In this document: positions 1-6,865 of the stretch, in pieces
How the letters are laid out: each line of letters begins with the position of its first letter
Numbering within the stretch: the first letter of the stretch is position 1
Origin: Bacteroidota bacterium
Lineage (GTDB): Bacteria > Bacteroidota > Bacteroidia > Flavobacteriales > Weeksellaceae
Assembly: GCA_023458535.1 (NCBI GenBank)
Contig: JAEWYW010000052.1
Location: 1-14,646, forward strand
DNA length: 14,646 bases
Direction of reading: 5' to 3'
Program-made: the position numbers and the translations under genes
Notes under the pieces: generated by a model
What the model saw: only the letters and a program-made list of their open reading frames with translations
Database searches by the model: none
Told to the model about the DNA's origin: nothing

Positions 1-1376
1 AAAAGAACTTCATAACCTTTATCTTTCGCTGCCTGAATGTAGCTGTATTGCTCATCGATATTGGTTGCGTACAGAATCACCAAGTTTCCGTCTTTATCAG
101 TTTGCTGAGGTTTGATTTTCTCTTCCAATTCATTCCACAGATAGAATTTGTTGTCAGTTGTTGGATACATCGCAAACTTATCTGATTTTTCATAGAATTT
201 ATCTTCGGTAATCATTCCGTATTCAATCACCACCTTGATGTCATTCCATTTCTGTTCGTAATCTTCGCGGTTTTCATTAATTAAGGAAACCATTTTATCG
301 GCTACTTTTTTGGTAATGTAGGAAGAAATTTTCTTCACAGCACCGTCTGCCTGTAGATACGAACGTGAAACGTTTAACGGAATATCTGGCGAATCAATCA
401 CCCCTCTCAGAAGCATTAAGAAATCAGGAACGATACCTTTTACTTCATCCGTCACGAAAACTTGATTTTGATATAATTGAATTTTATCTTTTTCGATATT
501 CAGATTATTGCCTAATTTCGGGAAGAACAAGATTCCCGTTAAGTTGAAAGGGTAATCCACATTCAAATGAATGTTGAAAAGTGGCTCCTCGAACTGCATT
601 GGATACAGCTCATGGTAAAATTTCACATAATCCTCCTTGGTCAAGTCGCTTGGTGCAATCGTCCATGCTGGATGTGGGTTATTGATGATGTTATCAATTT
701 CCACTTTCTCAGGCTCAGTTCCTTCGGGAGCATCGGCTGGCAAGGGAAGTGTTTCGGTTTTTGTTCCAAATTTAATCGGAACAGGCATGAATTTATTGTA
801 TTTCTGCAATAATTCGCGGATTTTACCCTCTTCTAGAAACTCGGTGGAATCTTCTGCAATGTGTAAGATAATGTCGGTTCCGCGTTCTGCCTTCGTAGTT
901 TCTTCCAAGGTGAATTCTGGACTACCATCGCAAATCCAATGAACTGCAGGCGCATCTTTATAGGATTTAGTTATGATTTCCACTTGGTCTGCCACCATAA
1001 AAGCGGAATAAAATCCAAGTCCGAAATGGCCAATAATTCCAGCATCTTTAGCCGAGTCTTTGTATTTTTCAAGAAATTCCTCAGCACCAGAAAAAGCTAC
1101 TTGGTTGATGTATTTTTCAACTTCCTCAGCCGTCATCCCGATTCCTTGGTCCGAAATGGTTAATGTTTTTTTGTCTTTGTCGATTTTAACATCAATTTTT
1201 GGATCTCCATATTCAACTTTGGCTTCTCCAATTGAAGTTAAATGTCTTAATTTTAAGGTAGCATCTGTTGCATTCGAAATTAATTCTCTCAAGAATATTT
1301 CATGATCGCTGTACAAGAATTTTTTAATCAGTGGAAAAATATTTTCCACACTTACATTAATGTTTCCTTTAGTCAT
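1..1376 (-). CDS. htpG: Molecular chaperone HtpG (Hsp90 family), 3' part outside the window
   Basis: ATP-dependent cytosolic Hsp90-type chaperone. The first 458 residues are visible; the family is about 630 long, so the C-terminal dimerisation region lies off the left edge. The protein starts MTKGNINVSVENIFPL. The GHKL-type ATPase domain shows the ATP-site helix ISNATDATLKLR (about 34-44), DQGIGM (76-81) and the lid glycine motif GHFGLGFYSAF (116-126). The middle domain follows, with RGVIDSPDIPLNVSRSYLQ, which carries the conserved arginine of the Hsp90 catalytic loop. The reading frame is intact to the edge. The start lies only 15 bases after the stop of the methyltransferase gene upstream, so the two genes are probably co-transcribed or an htpG promoter lies inside that gene. 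I saw no clear TAnnTTTG box in the gap. Confidence 0.97.
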   Translation of the reverse strand, partial: MTKGNINVSVENIFPLIKKFLYSDHEIFLRELISNATDATLKLRHLTSIGEAKVEYGDPKIDVKIDKDKKTLTISDQGIGMTAEEVEKYINQVAFSGAEEFLEKYKDSAKDAGIIGHFGLGFYSAFMVADQVEIITKSYKDAPAVHWICDGSPEFTLEETTKAERGTDIILHIAEDSTEFLEEGKIRELLQKYNKFMPVPIKFGTKTETLPLPADAPEGTEPEKVEIDNIINNPHPAWTIAPSDLTKEDYVKFYHELYPMQFEEPLFNIHLNVDYPFNLTGILFFPKLGNNLNIEKDKIQLYQNQVFVTDEVKGIVPDFLMLLRGVIDSPDIPLNVSRSYLQADGAVKKISSYITKKVADKMVSLINENREDYEQKWNDIKVVIEYGMITEDKFYEKSDKFAMYPTTDNKFYLWNELEEKIKPQQTDKDGNLVILYATNIDEQYSYIQAAKDKGYEVL

Positions 1377-1391
1377 AGTATTTTGTATTTT

Positions 1392-2000
1392 TTAATTATT
1401 TTTTTTGAAATTGCAGTAAATGAAATTTTGTGTGGTGTCAAAAGGCGTTTTGTGATCTTCCGTGAAGCATTCTACTTTCTGAAATTTTTCGTTCAATAAA
1501 TCTTCTAAACTTTCTTCATTATACTGAGTGATTTCTAAACCACTGCACTTGAGCGGACCTTCTTTTGAAAATGTACTGATGATCAGGTTTCCATCCAGAT
1601 TGGTATTTAACAATTCTATATATTTTTGAATGTCCTCTTTTTCAGTTAAAAAGTGAAAAGTCGCTCTGTCGTGCCATATGTCGTAGTTTTCGTTCGGTTG
1701 AAATTCGGTAATGTCTGAAACAATCCATGTGATTTTTTCTGCATCTTTTCCTAAACGCTTTTTCGCATCTTCCAAGACTTTCGATGAGATATTGAGGACG
1801 CTAATATTTTCATAACCTTCATTCAAGAGCGCTTGTATAAAATTCCCATCGCCGCCCCCGACGTCAATTATTTTTGCTGATTTATCGGCATCTAATGATT
1901 TTATAAGACGCAGAGACGTTGCGTATTCATCTTGGGTCCAACTCATTTGATCTGGCGTTTTAGATTCGTAGACGTTTTCCCAATGCTCCTTAATGTTCAT
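1392..2000 (-). CDS. Class I SAM-dependent methyltransferase
   Basis: A 202-residue soluble protein with a Rossmann-type methyltransferase fold. The glycine-rich SAM loop is IIDVGGGDG (44-52). The acidic end of strand 2 seen in many relatives is replaced by VLNISS (68-73). The strand 4 region is YDIWHDRATFHFLT (106-119), the pattern of small Bacteroidota methyltransferases whose substrate is unknown. I chose the ATG at 2000 (MNIKEHWENVYESK), because such proteins usually begin near this HW motif. The frame extends 21 codons further upstream to 2063, but that stretch (MPFCHFVLRG) reads like non-coding leader. The gene sits between the recA terminator region and htpG, 15 bases ahead of htpG on the same strand. 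The family is clear; the methylated substrate cannot be told from the sequence. Confidence 0.9.
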   Translation of the reverse strand: MNIKEHWENVYESKTPDQMSWTQDEYATSLRLIKSLDADKSAKIIDVGGGDGNFIQALLNEGYENISVLNISSKVLEDAKKRLGKDAEKITWIVSDITEFQPNENYDIWHDRATFHFLTEKEDIQKYIELLNTNLDGNLIISTFSKEGPLKCSGLEITQYNEESLEDLLNEKFQKVECFTEDHKTPFDTTQNFIYCNFKKNN

Positions 2001-2108
2001 AAAACTTCTTTCCCGCAAAGGCTCAAAAAAAATACCACGCAGCACAAAGTGACAGAATGGCATTTTTGATGAATTTTAGAGTGGAATTTGAAAGTTTTTT
2101 GGGAGTAC

Positions 2109-2175
2109 TTTTTTTATTTGCTTAGTCCTTCCGCGGCAGCTTCGCTGCCGCGGAAGGACTAAGCAAATAAAAAAA
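2109..2175. repeat. 32-bp perfect inverted repeat with 3-nt loop (GC-rich core, AT-rich arms)
   Basis: The left arm 2109-2140 pairs without any mismatch with 2144-2175 around the loop TTC. The inner 12 bp (TTCCGCGGCAGC and its complement) are GC-rich; the outer 20 bp are AT-rich and specific to this place. Read on the minus strand it begins inside the T-run of the recA terminator and ends in an A-run, so it is not a standard terminator itself. The core is nearly the same as that of the hairpin at 9585-9617. Confidence 0.9.
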
Positions 2176-2203
2176 ATCGGCGGAGCCTTTGGCTCCGCCG
2201 ATT
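2175..2203 (-). terminator. Rho-independent terminator of recA
   Basis: A 13-bp perfect stem (2175-2187 with 2191-2203, loop TTT on the plus strand) lies 21 bases past the recA stop codon. On the minus strand the stem is followed by eight T residues (2176 down to 2169). This is a textbook terminator for recA. Its GC-rich core CGGCGGAGC is shared with the hairpin at 9482-9510. Confidence 0.85.
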
Positions 2204-2224
2204 CCATATCCGGAAAGAAAAAAT

Positions 2225-3229
2225 TTACTTTTTATTTGAAATTTCTTCTTTAATTTTATTTTCCAGTTCTTCCGCCAACTCAGGATTATCTTTCAAAACT
2301 TCCTTCACAGCATCACGACCTTGTCCTAATTTGGTGTCCTCATAGCTGAACCAAGAACCGCTTTTCTTCACGATTCCCATTTCTACTGCCTGATCCAAAA
2401 TTTCACCCGTTTTCGAAACACCTTCACCGTACATAATGTCGAATTCCGCTTGTTTGAACGGAGGAGCAACCTTGTTCTTTACAATCTTCACTTTCACACG
2501 AGAACCAATTGCTTCATCACCATTTTTAATTGGAGCAGAAGCTTTTCTGATATCAATTCTCACCGAAGCATAAAATTTAAGGGCGTTTCCACCAGTTGTT
2601 GTTTCAGGATTTCCGAACATAACCCCGATTTTTTCTCTCAATTGGTTGATGAAGATCACGGTACATTTTGTTCTTGAAATTGTCGCTGTTAATTTTCTCA
2701 ATGCTTGAGACATCAATCGCGCGTGCAATCCCATTTTAGAATCACCCATTTCACCTTCAATTTCTGCTTTTGGCGTTAAGGCAGCAACTGAGTCGATAAC
2801 CACGATATCAATCGCTCCAGAGCGGATTAAGTTATCTGCAATCTCCAATGCTTGCTCACCGTTGTCAGGCTGAGAAATAATCAAATTTTCTAAATCGATG
2901 CCTAGTTTTGCAGCATACGTTCTATCAAAAGCGTGTTCTGCATCAATAAAAGCAGCGATACCCCCTTGTTTTTGAGCTTCAGCAATCGCATGAAGAGTTA
3001 GTGTGGTTTTACCAGATGATTCAGGTCCATAGATTTCAATCACTCTTCCTTTTGGGTAGCCGCCAACACCCAAAGCCAAATCCAGTCCTAAAGATCCAGA
3101 AGGAATTACTTCAATGGTATGGTCAATAGAATCTTCGCCAAGCGTCATTACGGTGCCCTTCCCGTAGGTTTTATCTAATTTTTCAAGCACCAAGGCCAGT
3201 GCTTTCTTTTTATCGTCTGCGTTGCTCAT
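2225..3229 (-). CDS. recA: Recombinase RecA
   Basis: DNA-dependent ATPase that forms filaments on single-stranded DNA, drives homologous strand exchange and activates LexA-type self-cleavage where that exists. The protein has 334 residues, the normal length for Bacteroidota, and is intact. Motifs seen: Walker A GPESSGKT (68-75), the catalytic glutamate in FIDAEHA (95-101), Walker B DIVVIDS (141-147), MGLHARLMSQALRKL (166-180), and the L2 DNA-binding loop GVMFGNPETTTGG (202-214). The C-terminal tail is acidic and lysine-rich as usual (ELENKIKEEI). It begins at an ATG 11 codons before the conserved LEKLDKTYGKG segment. It appears to be a single-gene unit, with a -7 box just upstream and a strong terminator behind. 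No LexA-type operator was recognised. Confidence 0.99.
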   Translation of the reverse strand: MSNADDKKKALALVLEKLDKTYGKGTVMTLGEDSIDHTIEVIPSGSLGLDLALGVGGYPKGRVIEIYGPESSGKTTLTLHAIAEAQKQGGIAAFIDAEHAFDRTYAAKLGIDLENLIISQPDNGEQALEIADNLIRSGAIDIVVIDSVAALTPKAEIEGEMGDSKMGLHARLMSQALRKLTATISRTKCTVIFINQLREKIGVMFGNPETTTGGNALKFYASVRIDIRKASAPIKNGDEAIGSRVKVKIVKNKVAPPFKQAEFDIMYGEGVSKTGEILDQAVEMGIVKKSGSWFSYEDTKLGQGRDAVKEVLKDNPELAEELENKIKEEISNKK

Positions 3230-3246
3230 TCTAAAATTTATTTTGT

Positions 3247-3254
3247 CAAAAATA
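3247..3254 (-). promoter_or_regulatory. Candidate recA promoter, -7 box TATTTTTG
   Basis: The minus strand reads TATTTTTG, matching the Bacteroidota -7 consensus TAnnTTTG, 17 bases before the recA ATG. No TTG -33 element is present at the usual distance, so this is a half-match. Confidence 0.5.
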
Positions 3255-3356
3255 CGGAATTAATTTCTGAAAAACTGATACGTTTTGTACCAATTATTGC
3301 TAATTATTTGATTCTAAACTCTATTTTAAATCATTTATTTACTCAAATTCTATCTT

Positions 3357-3377
3357 AAAAAAATTCGGATTGAATTT
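3357..3377 (-). terminator. Weak terminator-like hairpin after the oxygenase gene
   Basis: AAATTC (3361-3366) pairs with GAATTT (3372-3377) over a 5-nt loop, one base past the stop codon of the DUF2236 gene. On the minus strand it runs into seven T residues. The stem is short and AT-only, so termination may be leaky. Confidence 0.35.
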
Positions 3378-3378
3378 A

Positions 3379-4578
3379 TTACCCATGAACATTCCGTGGT
3401 GCGATTTTCAGGTAATCATCCAAAACTTTTTCCTGCGCTTCACCACCAATTTTGAGTTGTTTTTCGTAGTTGTTGAATTTCTGAAACCAACGATTTCGGA
3501 ATCGAATCATATTGGCAAAAGCGTTGGGGAATTTCAATTTTGGAATTTGTAATCGTTCATTTACTTCCTTATCAAGCAAAAACCAATTCATAGAAGCGTG
3601 AAGATTTCGCAAGGTTTTTCGCTGAAAATGATATTTTAAAAATGTTGCTTCTAGATTTTCATCCAACAGCGATTGTGCCAGTAAAACGGAATCTTTATCA
3701 GAAGAAGGTTGTATGGAAGTCCAGCAATAAAAGGATTCTGTCGCTTCTTTTTTGTTGTTTGGCAGCAGGTTTTCTGGGATTCCGATAAGGTAGCCAATGT
3801 ATTTCCAGAGCATAAAATGCCCTTTTTCTTCCTCGGGAGTTATATGCATATCCATTTTTTTGAGTCCATGCAAGAAAACCAAAGAAAAACCAATATAGGT
3901 GGCAATCATATCCCAAGTATTGATGGGAAGCCCATAATTTTTGGTATCCCAATTTTTTGTTTTTTCTAAAATCATCAATCGCGAATAGGAGTGTATAAGA
4001 CGGGTTTTTATTGCCATTTCGTATCCTTTCTGATGTGTTTTCATCGAATATTTTCGTGTCACATTCACCCAAAAATTCAGAGTGTCGGCGAGACGTTTTA
4101 CTGCTCCTTTTTTTAGAGCACCGGTAAAAATTAGCGGTTTTGTCAGGTAGGCATTGTCGTACCCGCCCATTAATGTGTAATCTCGCAAAACAATAAGAGA
4201 ATTTAACCCTGATCTTCTGCATAAGCCTGCGCCCATCTCCATCAGTTCCCAATCTACCCAATCGGGAATATGTTGCGTTTCCTGAAATAATTTTTTTACA
4301 CTTTCTGGAATGTTAGAGTCTTGAGCATCCACTCCGTTTCGGATGTAATTTTCAATTTCAGCTGAAGCATCTTTGAATGATTTCTTAAAATAAACATCCT
4401 TCACCACTGCATCGCCCAAATCATCACAACGGTAGTAATATGGTTCAAATTTCTCGAATTGATCAAAACTCAAGTGTGCGCCACTCCATTCCTTCATCTT
4501 CTTACCATTGCCATTTTTCCAAAAATCCTGAAAATGCGGCGCATCTTTATAAGTGGGCTGTAACTGATAAACTTCCAT
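3379..4578 (-). CDS. MpaB/Lcp-like oxygenase (DUF2236 family), probably haem-binding
   Basis: A 399-residue protein resembling the catalytic domain shared by fungal MpaB and the rubber oxygenase Lcp (latex clearing protein). Seen: CRRSGLNSLIVLRDYTLMGGYDN (about 120-142, the helix with the conserved arginine and the glycine turn), the TLNFWVNVT segment (166-174), KTRLIHS (191-197), where R193 and H196 match the Arg and axial His of Lcp, then GLPINTWDM (216-224) and the C-terminal LIGIPENLLP (264-273). No signal peptide is visible, so it is probably cytosolic or membrane-associated; true Lcp is secreted. By analogy it binds a b-type haem and cleaves or oxidises a hydrophobic, perhaps isoprenoid or lipid, substrate; the real substrate is unknown. 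It lies 65 bases behind the PAS/LuxR gene, and its start codon overlaps a candidate operator shared with that gene. Confidence 0.85.
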   Translation of the reverse strand: MEVYQLQPTYKDAPHFQDFWKNGNGKKMKEWSGAHLSFDQFEKFEPYYYRCDDLGDAVVKDVYFKKSFKDASAEIENYIRNGVDAQDSNIPESVKKLFQETQHIPDWVDWELMEMGAGLCRRSGLNSLIVLRDYTLMGGYDNAYLTKPLIFTGALKKGAVKRLADTLNFWVNVTRKYSMKTHQKGYEMAIKTRLIHSYSRLMILEKTKNWDTKNYGLPINTWDMIATYIGFSLVFLHGLKKMDMHITPEEEKGHFMLWKYIGYLIGIPENLLPNNKKEATESFYCWTSIQPSSDKDSVLLAQSLLDENLEATFLKYHFQRKTLRNLHASMNWFLLDKEVNERLQIPKLKFPNAFANMIRFRNRWFQKFNNYEKQLKIGGEAQEKVLDDYLKIAPRNVHG

Positions 4579-4590
4579 ACCTCTAAGGTA
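4578..4590. promoter_or_regulatory. Candidate operator, copy 1 (TACCTCTAAGGTA)
   Basis: A perfect inverted repeat, TACCT-cta-AGGTA, overlapping the start codon of the DUF2236 oxygenase. It contains ACCTCTAA, which also occurs in the two imperfect palindromes in front of the luxR-type gene. A binding site for that regulator is an inference. Confidence 0.4.
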
Positions 4591-4629
4591 AGGGAATTTA
4601 GAGAAACTGAAATTATGTAAAAGATGATT

Positions 4630-4641
4630 TTATCGCGATAA
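4630..4641. repeat. 12-bp perfect palindrome TTATCGCGATAA
   Basis: An uninterrupted palindrome lies two bases past the luxR stop codon, in the 65-base gap before the oxygenase gene. No T-run follows, so it is not an obvious terminator. It may be a protein-binding site or chance. Confidence 0.4.
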
Positions 4642-4643
4642 TT

Positions 4644-5420
4644 TTATAACAATCCCCATTCGATGCATTTTTTTACCAATTCTGTGCTGTTTTTTGTTTC
4701 TGTTTTTCTCAAAATATTTCGTTTGTGCGTTTTTACAGTATGTACAGAAATGAAAAAATTATTAGCAATATCCATTGCAGAACAACCGTTGGCTATCAAG
4801 CGCAAAATTTCCAGTTCACGTTTCGTTAAGTGATGAGGTTGATTGATGAGGTTGGGTTTAGAATCTAAATTAATTTGAACAAAGTAATCCAGTCCACCAA
4901 TTCCTGTAATTGTTACAATATAATGGTTGATAGGTGAGATATGATGGATGTTGGTGTGGATATTAATTGATTTTAAAATTCTATTGTCGGAATCGATTAA
5001 GCTTTGCAAAGATTGATGATGAAAAAGTTGATATGTTCCATCAGCTACTTTCATTCTGAAACAATAGCTCACCTTTAAGTTCACCGTTTTTTCAATGCCT
5101 ATTTCTTTTATCTTTTCAATGCACCTTCTTTCGGACTCAGTTACGTGCGAAATATCGTCTGGATGTATCAATGCAATAACATCAGACAAATGTTTGGGTA
5201 GATTTGAAAGTCCGTGAATAGGTAAGATGTTTTTTGAGCAGTTACTGATTCGACTGTTGGAGAGATTGACTGTGTAATAGTAAAATGGTCCCACAGCAAG
5301 CACATCCGATATTATTTTCTCAATAACCGTAGGCTGTAGCTGTGTTGCTCCATTGCTGAATATTTCGGGATAGCTGTCCCAAACTTCCGTAAGAGCGTGC
5401 TTTTTAGATTTCAATTTCAA
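4644..5420 (-). CDS. PAS-like sensor / LuxR-type HTH transcriptional regulator
   Basis: A 258-residue DNA-binding regulator. The N-terminal 190 residues look like a PAS-type sensor: the segment LIHPDDISHV (84-93) is the usual PAS_3 connector, followed by strand-rich sequence. Residues 198-258 are a GerE/LuxR-type helix-turn-helix (LTKRELEILRLIANG, then FFISVHTVKTHKRNILRK as the recognition part). There is no receiver domain and no membrane segment, so it probably senses a small ligand directly. The start is unusual. TTG at 5420 is the first start-type codon after an in-frame TAA eight bases upstream, a second TTG follows at 5414, and no ATG occurs until about residue 123, well inside the sensor domain. 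It precedes the DUF2236 oxygenase on the same strand. Candidate operators lie at 5458-5473 and 5554-5570. Confidence 0.88.
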   Translation of the reverse strand: MKLKSKKHALTEVWDSYPEIFSNGATQLQPTVIEKIISDVLAVGPFYYYTVNLSNSRISNCSKNILPIHGLSNLPKHLSDVIALIHPDDISHVTESERRCIEKIKEIGIEKTVNLKVSYCFRMKVADGTYQLFHHQSLQSLIDSDNRILKSINIHTNIHHISPINHYIVTITGIGGLDYFVQINLDSKPNLINQPHHLTKRELEILRLIANGCSAMDIANNFFISVHTVKTHKRNILRKTETKNSTELVKKCIEWGLL

Positions 5421-5457
5421 TAATTATTGTTAAAATTAATTAAAATTTGTTAAAAAA

Positions 5458-5473
5458 TACCTCTAAAGGAGTA
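5458..5473. promoter_or_regulatory. Candidate operator, copy 2 (TACCTCTAAAGGAGTA), in an imperfect hairpin
   Basis: The second ACCTCTAA-containing imperfect palindrome lies 38 bases upstream of the luxR start. On the minus strand it can fold into a short imperfect stem followed by six T residues, so a role as attenuator or weak terminator is an alternative reading. A TATTTTTT near-match to the -7 box abuts it on the minus strand. Confidence 0.4.
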
Positions 5474-5543
5474 TTTTTTTATGTTAAATTAATACTGAAC
5501 TTTGAAGTAACTAAAAACCATGAAAACTTTTTATTGTAATTAC

Positions 5544-5551
5544 TAAATGTA
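5544..5551 (-). promoter_or_regulatory. Possible weak -7 box TACATTTA for the luxR-type gene
   Basis: The minus strand reads TACATTTA, one base off TAnnTTTG, two bases downstream of operator copy 3. This would give a leader of about 120 bases containing operator copy 2. No full-consensus box exists in the gap. Confidence 0.25.
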
Positions 5552-5553
5552 TT

Positions 5554-5570
5554 CACCTCTAAATGGGGTA
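5554..5570. promoter_or_regulatory. Candidate operator, copy 3 (CACCTCTAAATGGGGTA)
   Basis: The third ACCTCTAA-containing imperfect palindrome has half-sites of the form ACCTC and GGGGT around a TAAAT spacer. It sits where a regulator would touch the -33 region of the weak box at 5544-5551. Confidence 0.4.
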
Positions 5571-5611
5571 AATTGATGAAATGGTCTATTATTCAGAAAT
5601 GCTCTCTTTTT

Positions 5612-5640
5612 AAACCTTCTGTACAGGAAGGTTTTTATTT
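5612..5640 (+). terminator. Terminator-like hairpin oriented for the plus strand
   Basis: AAACCTTC (5612-5619) pairs with GAAGGTTT (5627-5634) over a 7-nt loop, and the plus strand continues TTATTT after the stem. On the minus strand, where all nearby genes lie, only three T residues follow and then an A-run. It may act weakly in both directions, or end a plus-strand transcript. The stem resembles that of the gapA terminator. Confidence 0.5.
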
Positions 5641-5656
5641 TAGGTTTCGGCTTAAA

Positions 5657-6865
5657 TTATTTTGCCTTGTTCATATCCCGTATCATCACTACTGTGAAAT
5701 ATCCTATAATGATTATGGCGCAAACAATACATATCCACATGAATAAAGGATTTTGCCAGAAAGATTCTGTTTCGTTTTGCGTAATTGTTTGCAAAGCTGA
5801 AGTGGTAGCAACAGGATAATCCTTAGTAAAATTGATTCCCGATTGAGCCAAATCATAATTGGGAGTGTGCCAAGATGTATTGATTTTCAGAGTGTAAGGT
5901 TCGTTCGCTTTTAGGTCTGCAATAATAAATAGTGGATTTTGGAAAATTTGTATATCTTTTATTTCTAATTCTGGATTATCGGCATTTTCAATTCCAATGA
6001 TTAATTTTTTTGCAAAAAATTCGGGAGTTTCAAACTGATTGTCGGTTTTAGAATCAAAAGTAAAATAACTGATAGTTTTAGAATGAGCATTTTTTTGTTT
6101 ATTAGGTTCGGAAACTGGTACGATCATTAAACTCGCATTTCTTGTATAATAGTTGGGTGCGGTAACGTCGAAGCCTAATCCGTTAATGACCTGTGGTTCT
6201 TTAAATGCAATCTCAATTTTGGTTTGATGGGTAGATTTATCGTTTGAAATAAGCTGTGTAAAACCGGCAAGTTCAATTTTTGCATTTTTTATTTTTGCAT
6301 TTTTCTCTAAACTCGCCTCTAAAACATTTATAGGCAATGAATTTTTATCAATAAAGTCGAACTTTAGATATTTATAATTGTTCAAAGGGAAGGTGAAGTT
6401 TCTCACCACCGATGTTTTCCCAACTTCGTTAAGATTTGTAATAATCTGATTATTGACGAGACCAAACCATTCCACATTATCATTACTTCCGCTGATGCTG
6501 TATTTTTTGTCCACCTCAGTACTGGCGATTTTTAAAGTTAGCTGATCCAATTTCACTGAGTTTTCATTGGATATAACCACCGAAGTAAGGGTGTTGGGAA
6601 GTTTATTTCTCGAAAGAATAGTAAAATGCTCAACAGAAGAATTGTTGCTTTCATTATTAAAAACAACGTACGGAACTTCCTTATTTTTAGAATCGAAAAT
6701 TCTTATAAACGCAGGATTATTTTGGATCGCACTACGGATTTGCGGCGATAGCTCAATTTTATGCAATCCGCTCTCAGAACCCGTTTTGATCTTTGTTTGA
6801 TAAACTTGTCCGAATACCATTTGCAGAGTTAATAGCAGTAATGATAGGCTAAATATTTTCTTCAT
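5657..6865 (-). CDS. DUF3999-type membrane-anchored protein
   Basis: A 402-residue protein with an N-terminal signal peptide (MKKIFSLSLLLLTLQMVFGQ, 1-20), a long strand-rich region presumably outside the cytoplasmic membrane, and one C-terminal membrane helix (MWICIVCAIIIIGYFTVVMI, near 376-395) followed by a short basic tail. The body resembles DUF3999 proteins, whose function is unknown. It directly follows the DUF2339 gene and overlaps its 3' end by 17 bases, a common pairing that points to a shared membrane complex. I chose the ATG at 6865; an ATG one codon earlier (6868) is equally possible. The frame extends upstream to 6919, but that would put 18 basic residues before the signal peptide. 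Family assignment is moderate. Confidence 0.8.
   Translation of the reverse strand: MKKIFSLSLLLLTLQMVFGQVYQTKIKTGSESGLHKIELSPQIRSAIQNNPAFIRIFDSKNKEVPYVVFNNESNNSSVEHFTILSRNKLPNTLTSVVISNENSVKLDQLTLKIASTEVDKKYSISGSNDNVEWFGLVNNQIITNLNEVGKTSVVRNFTFPLNNYKYLKFDFIDKNSLPINVLEASLEKNAKIKNAKIELAGFTQLISNDKSTHQTKIEIAFKEPQVINGLGFDVTAPNYYTRNASLMIVPVSEPNKQKNAHSKTISYFTFDSKTDNQFETPEFFAKKLIIGIENADNPELEIKDIQIFQNPLFIIADLKANEPYTLKINTSWHTPNYDLAQSGINFTKDYPVATTSALQTITQNETESFWQNPLFMWICIVCAIIIIGYFTVVMIRDMNKAK

Noticed and set aside
365..1305. Several plus-strand open frames of 60-101 codons
   Set aside because: They lie opposite the intact htpG frame, overlap each other, and show no recognisable domain; they are shadows of htpG.
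2001..2063. Longer methyltransferase start with 21 extra residues
   Set aside because: The extension (MPFCHFVLRG onward) does not resemble the family N-terminus, and the MNIKEHW start fits it.
2001..2108. Methyltransferase leader as a copy of a flavobacterial repeat
   Set aside because: CACTTTGTGC and CCTTTGCGGG resemble repeated intergenic text seen in this group, but the match is too short to claim without a genome search.
3698..4261. 187-codon minus-strand frame within the oxygenase gene
   Set aside because: It overlaps the DUF2236 frame, which has clear family motifs throughout; the translation in this frame has no domain and a composition unlike real protein.
5520..5546. Eight-codon plus-strand frame MKTFYCNY as a leader peptide
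   Set aside because: Too short to support, with no promoter or clear ribosome site, and no regulated gene behind it on the plus strand.
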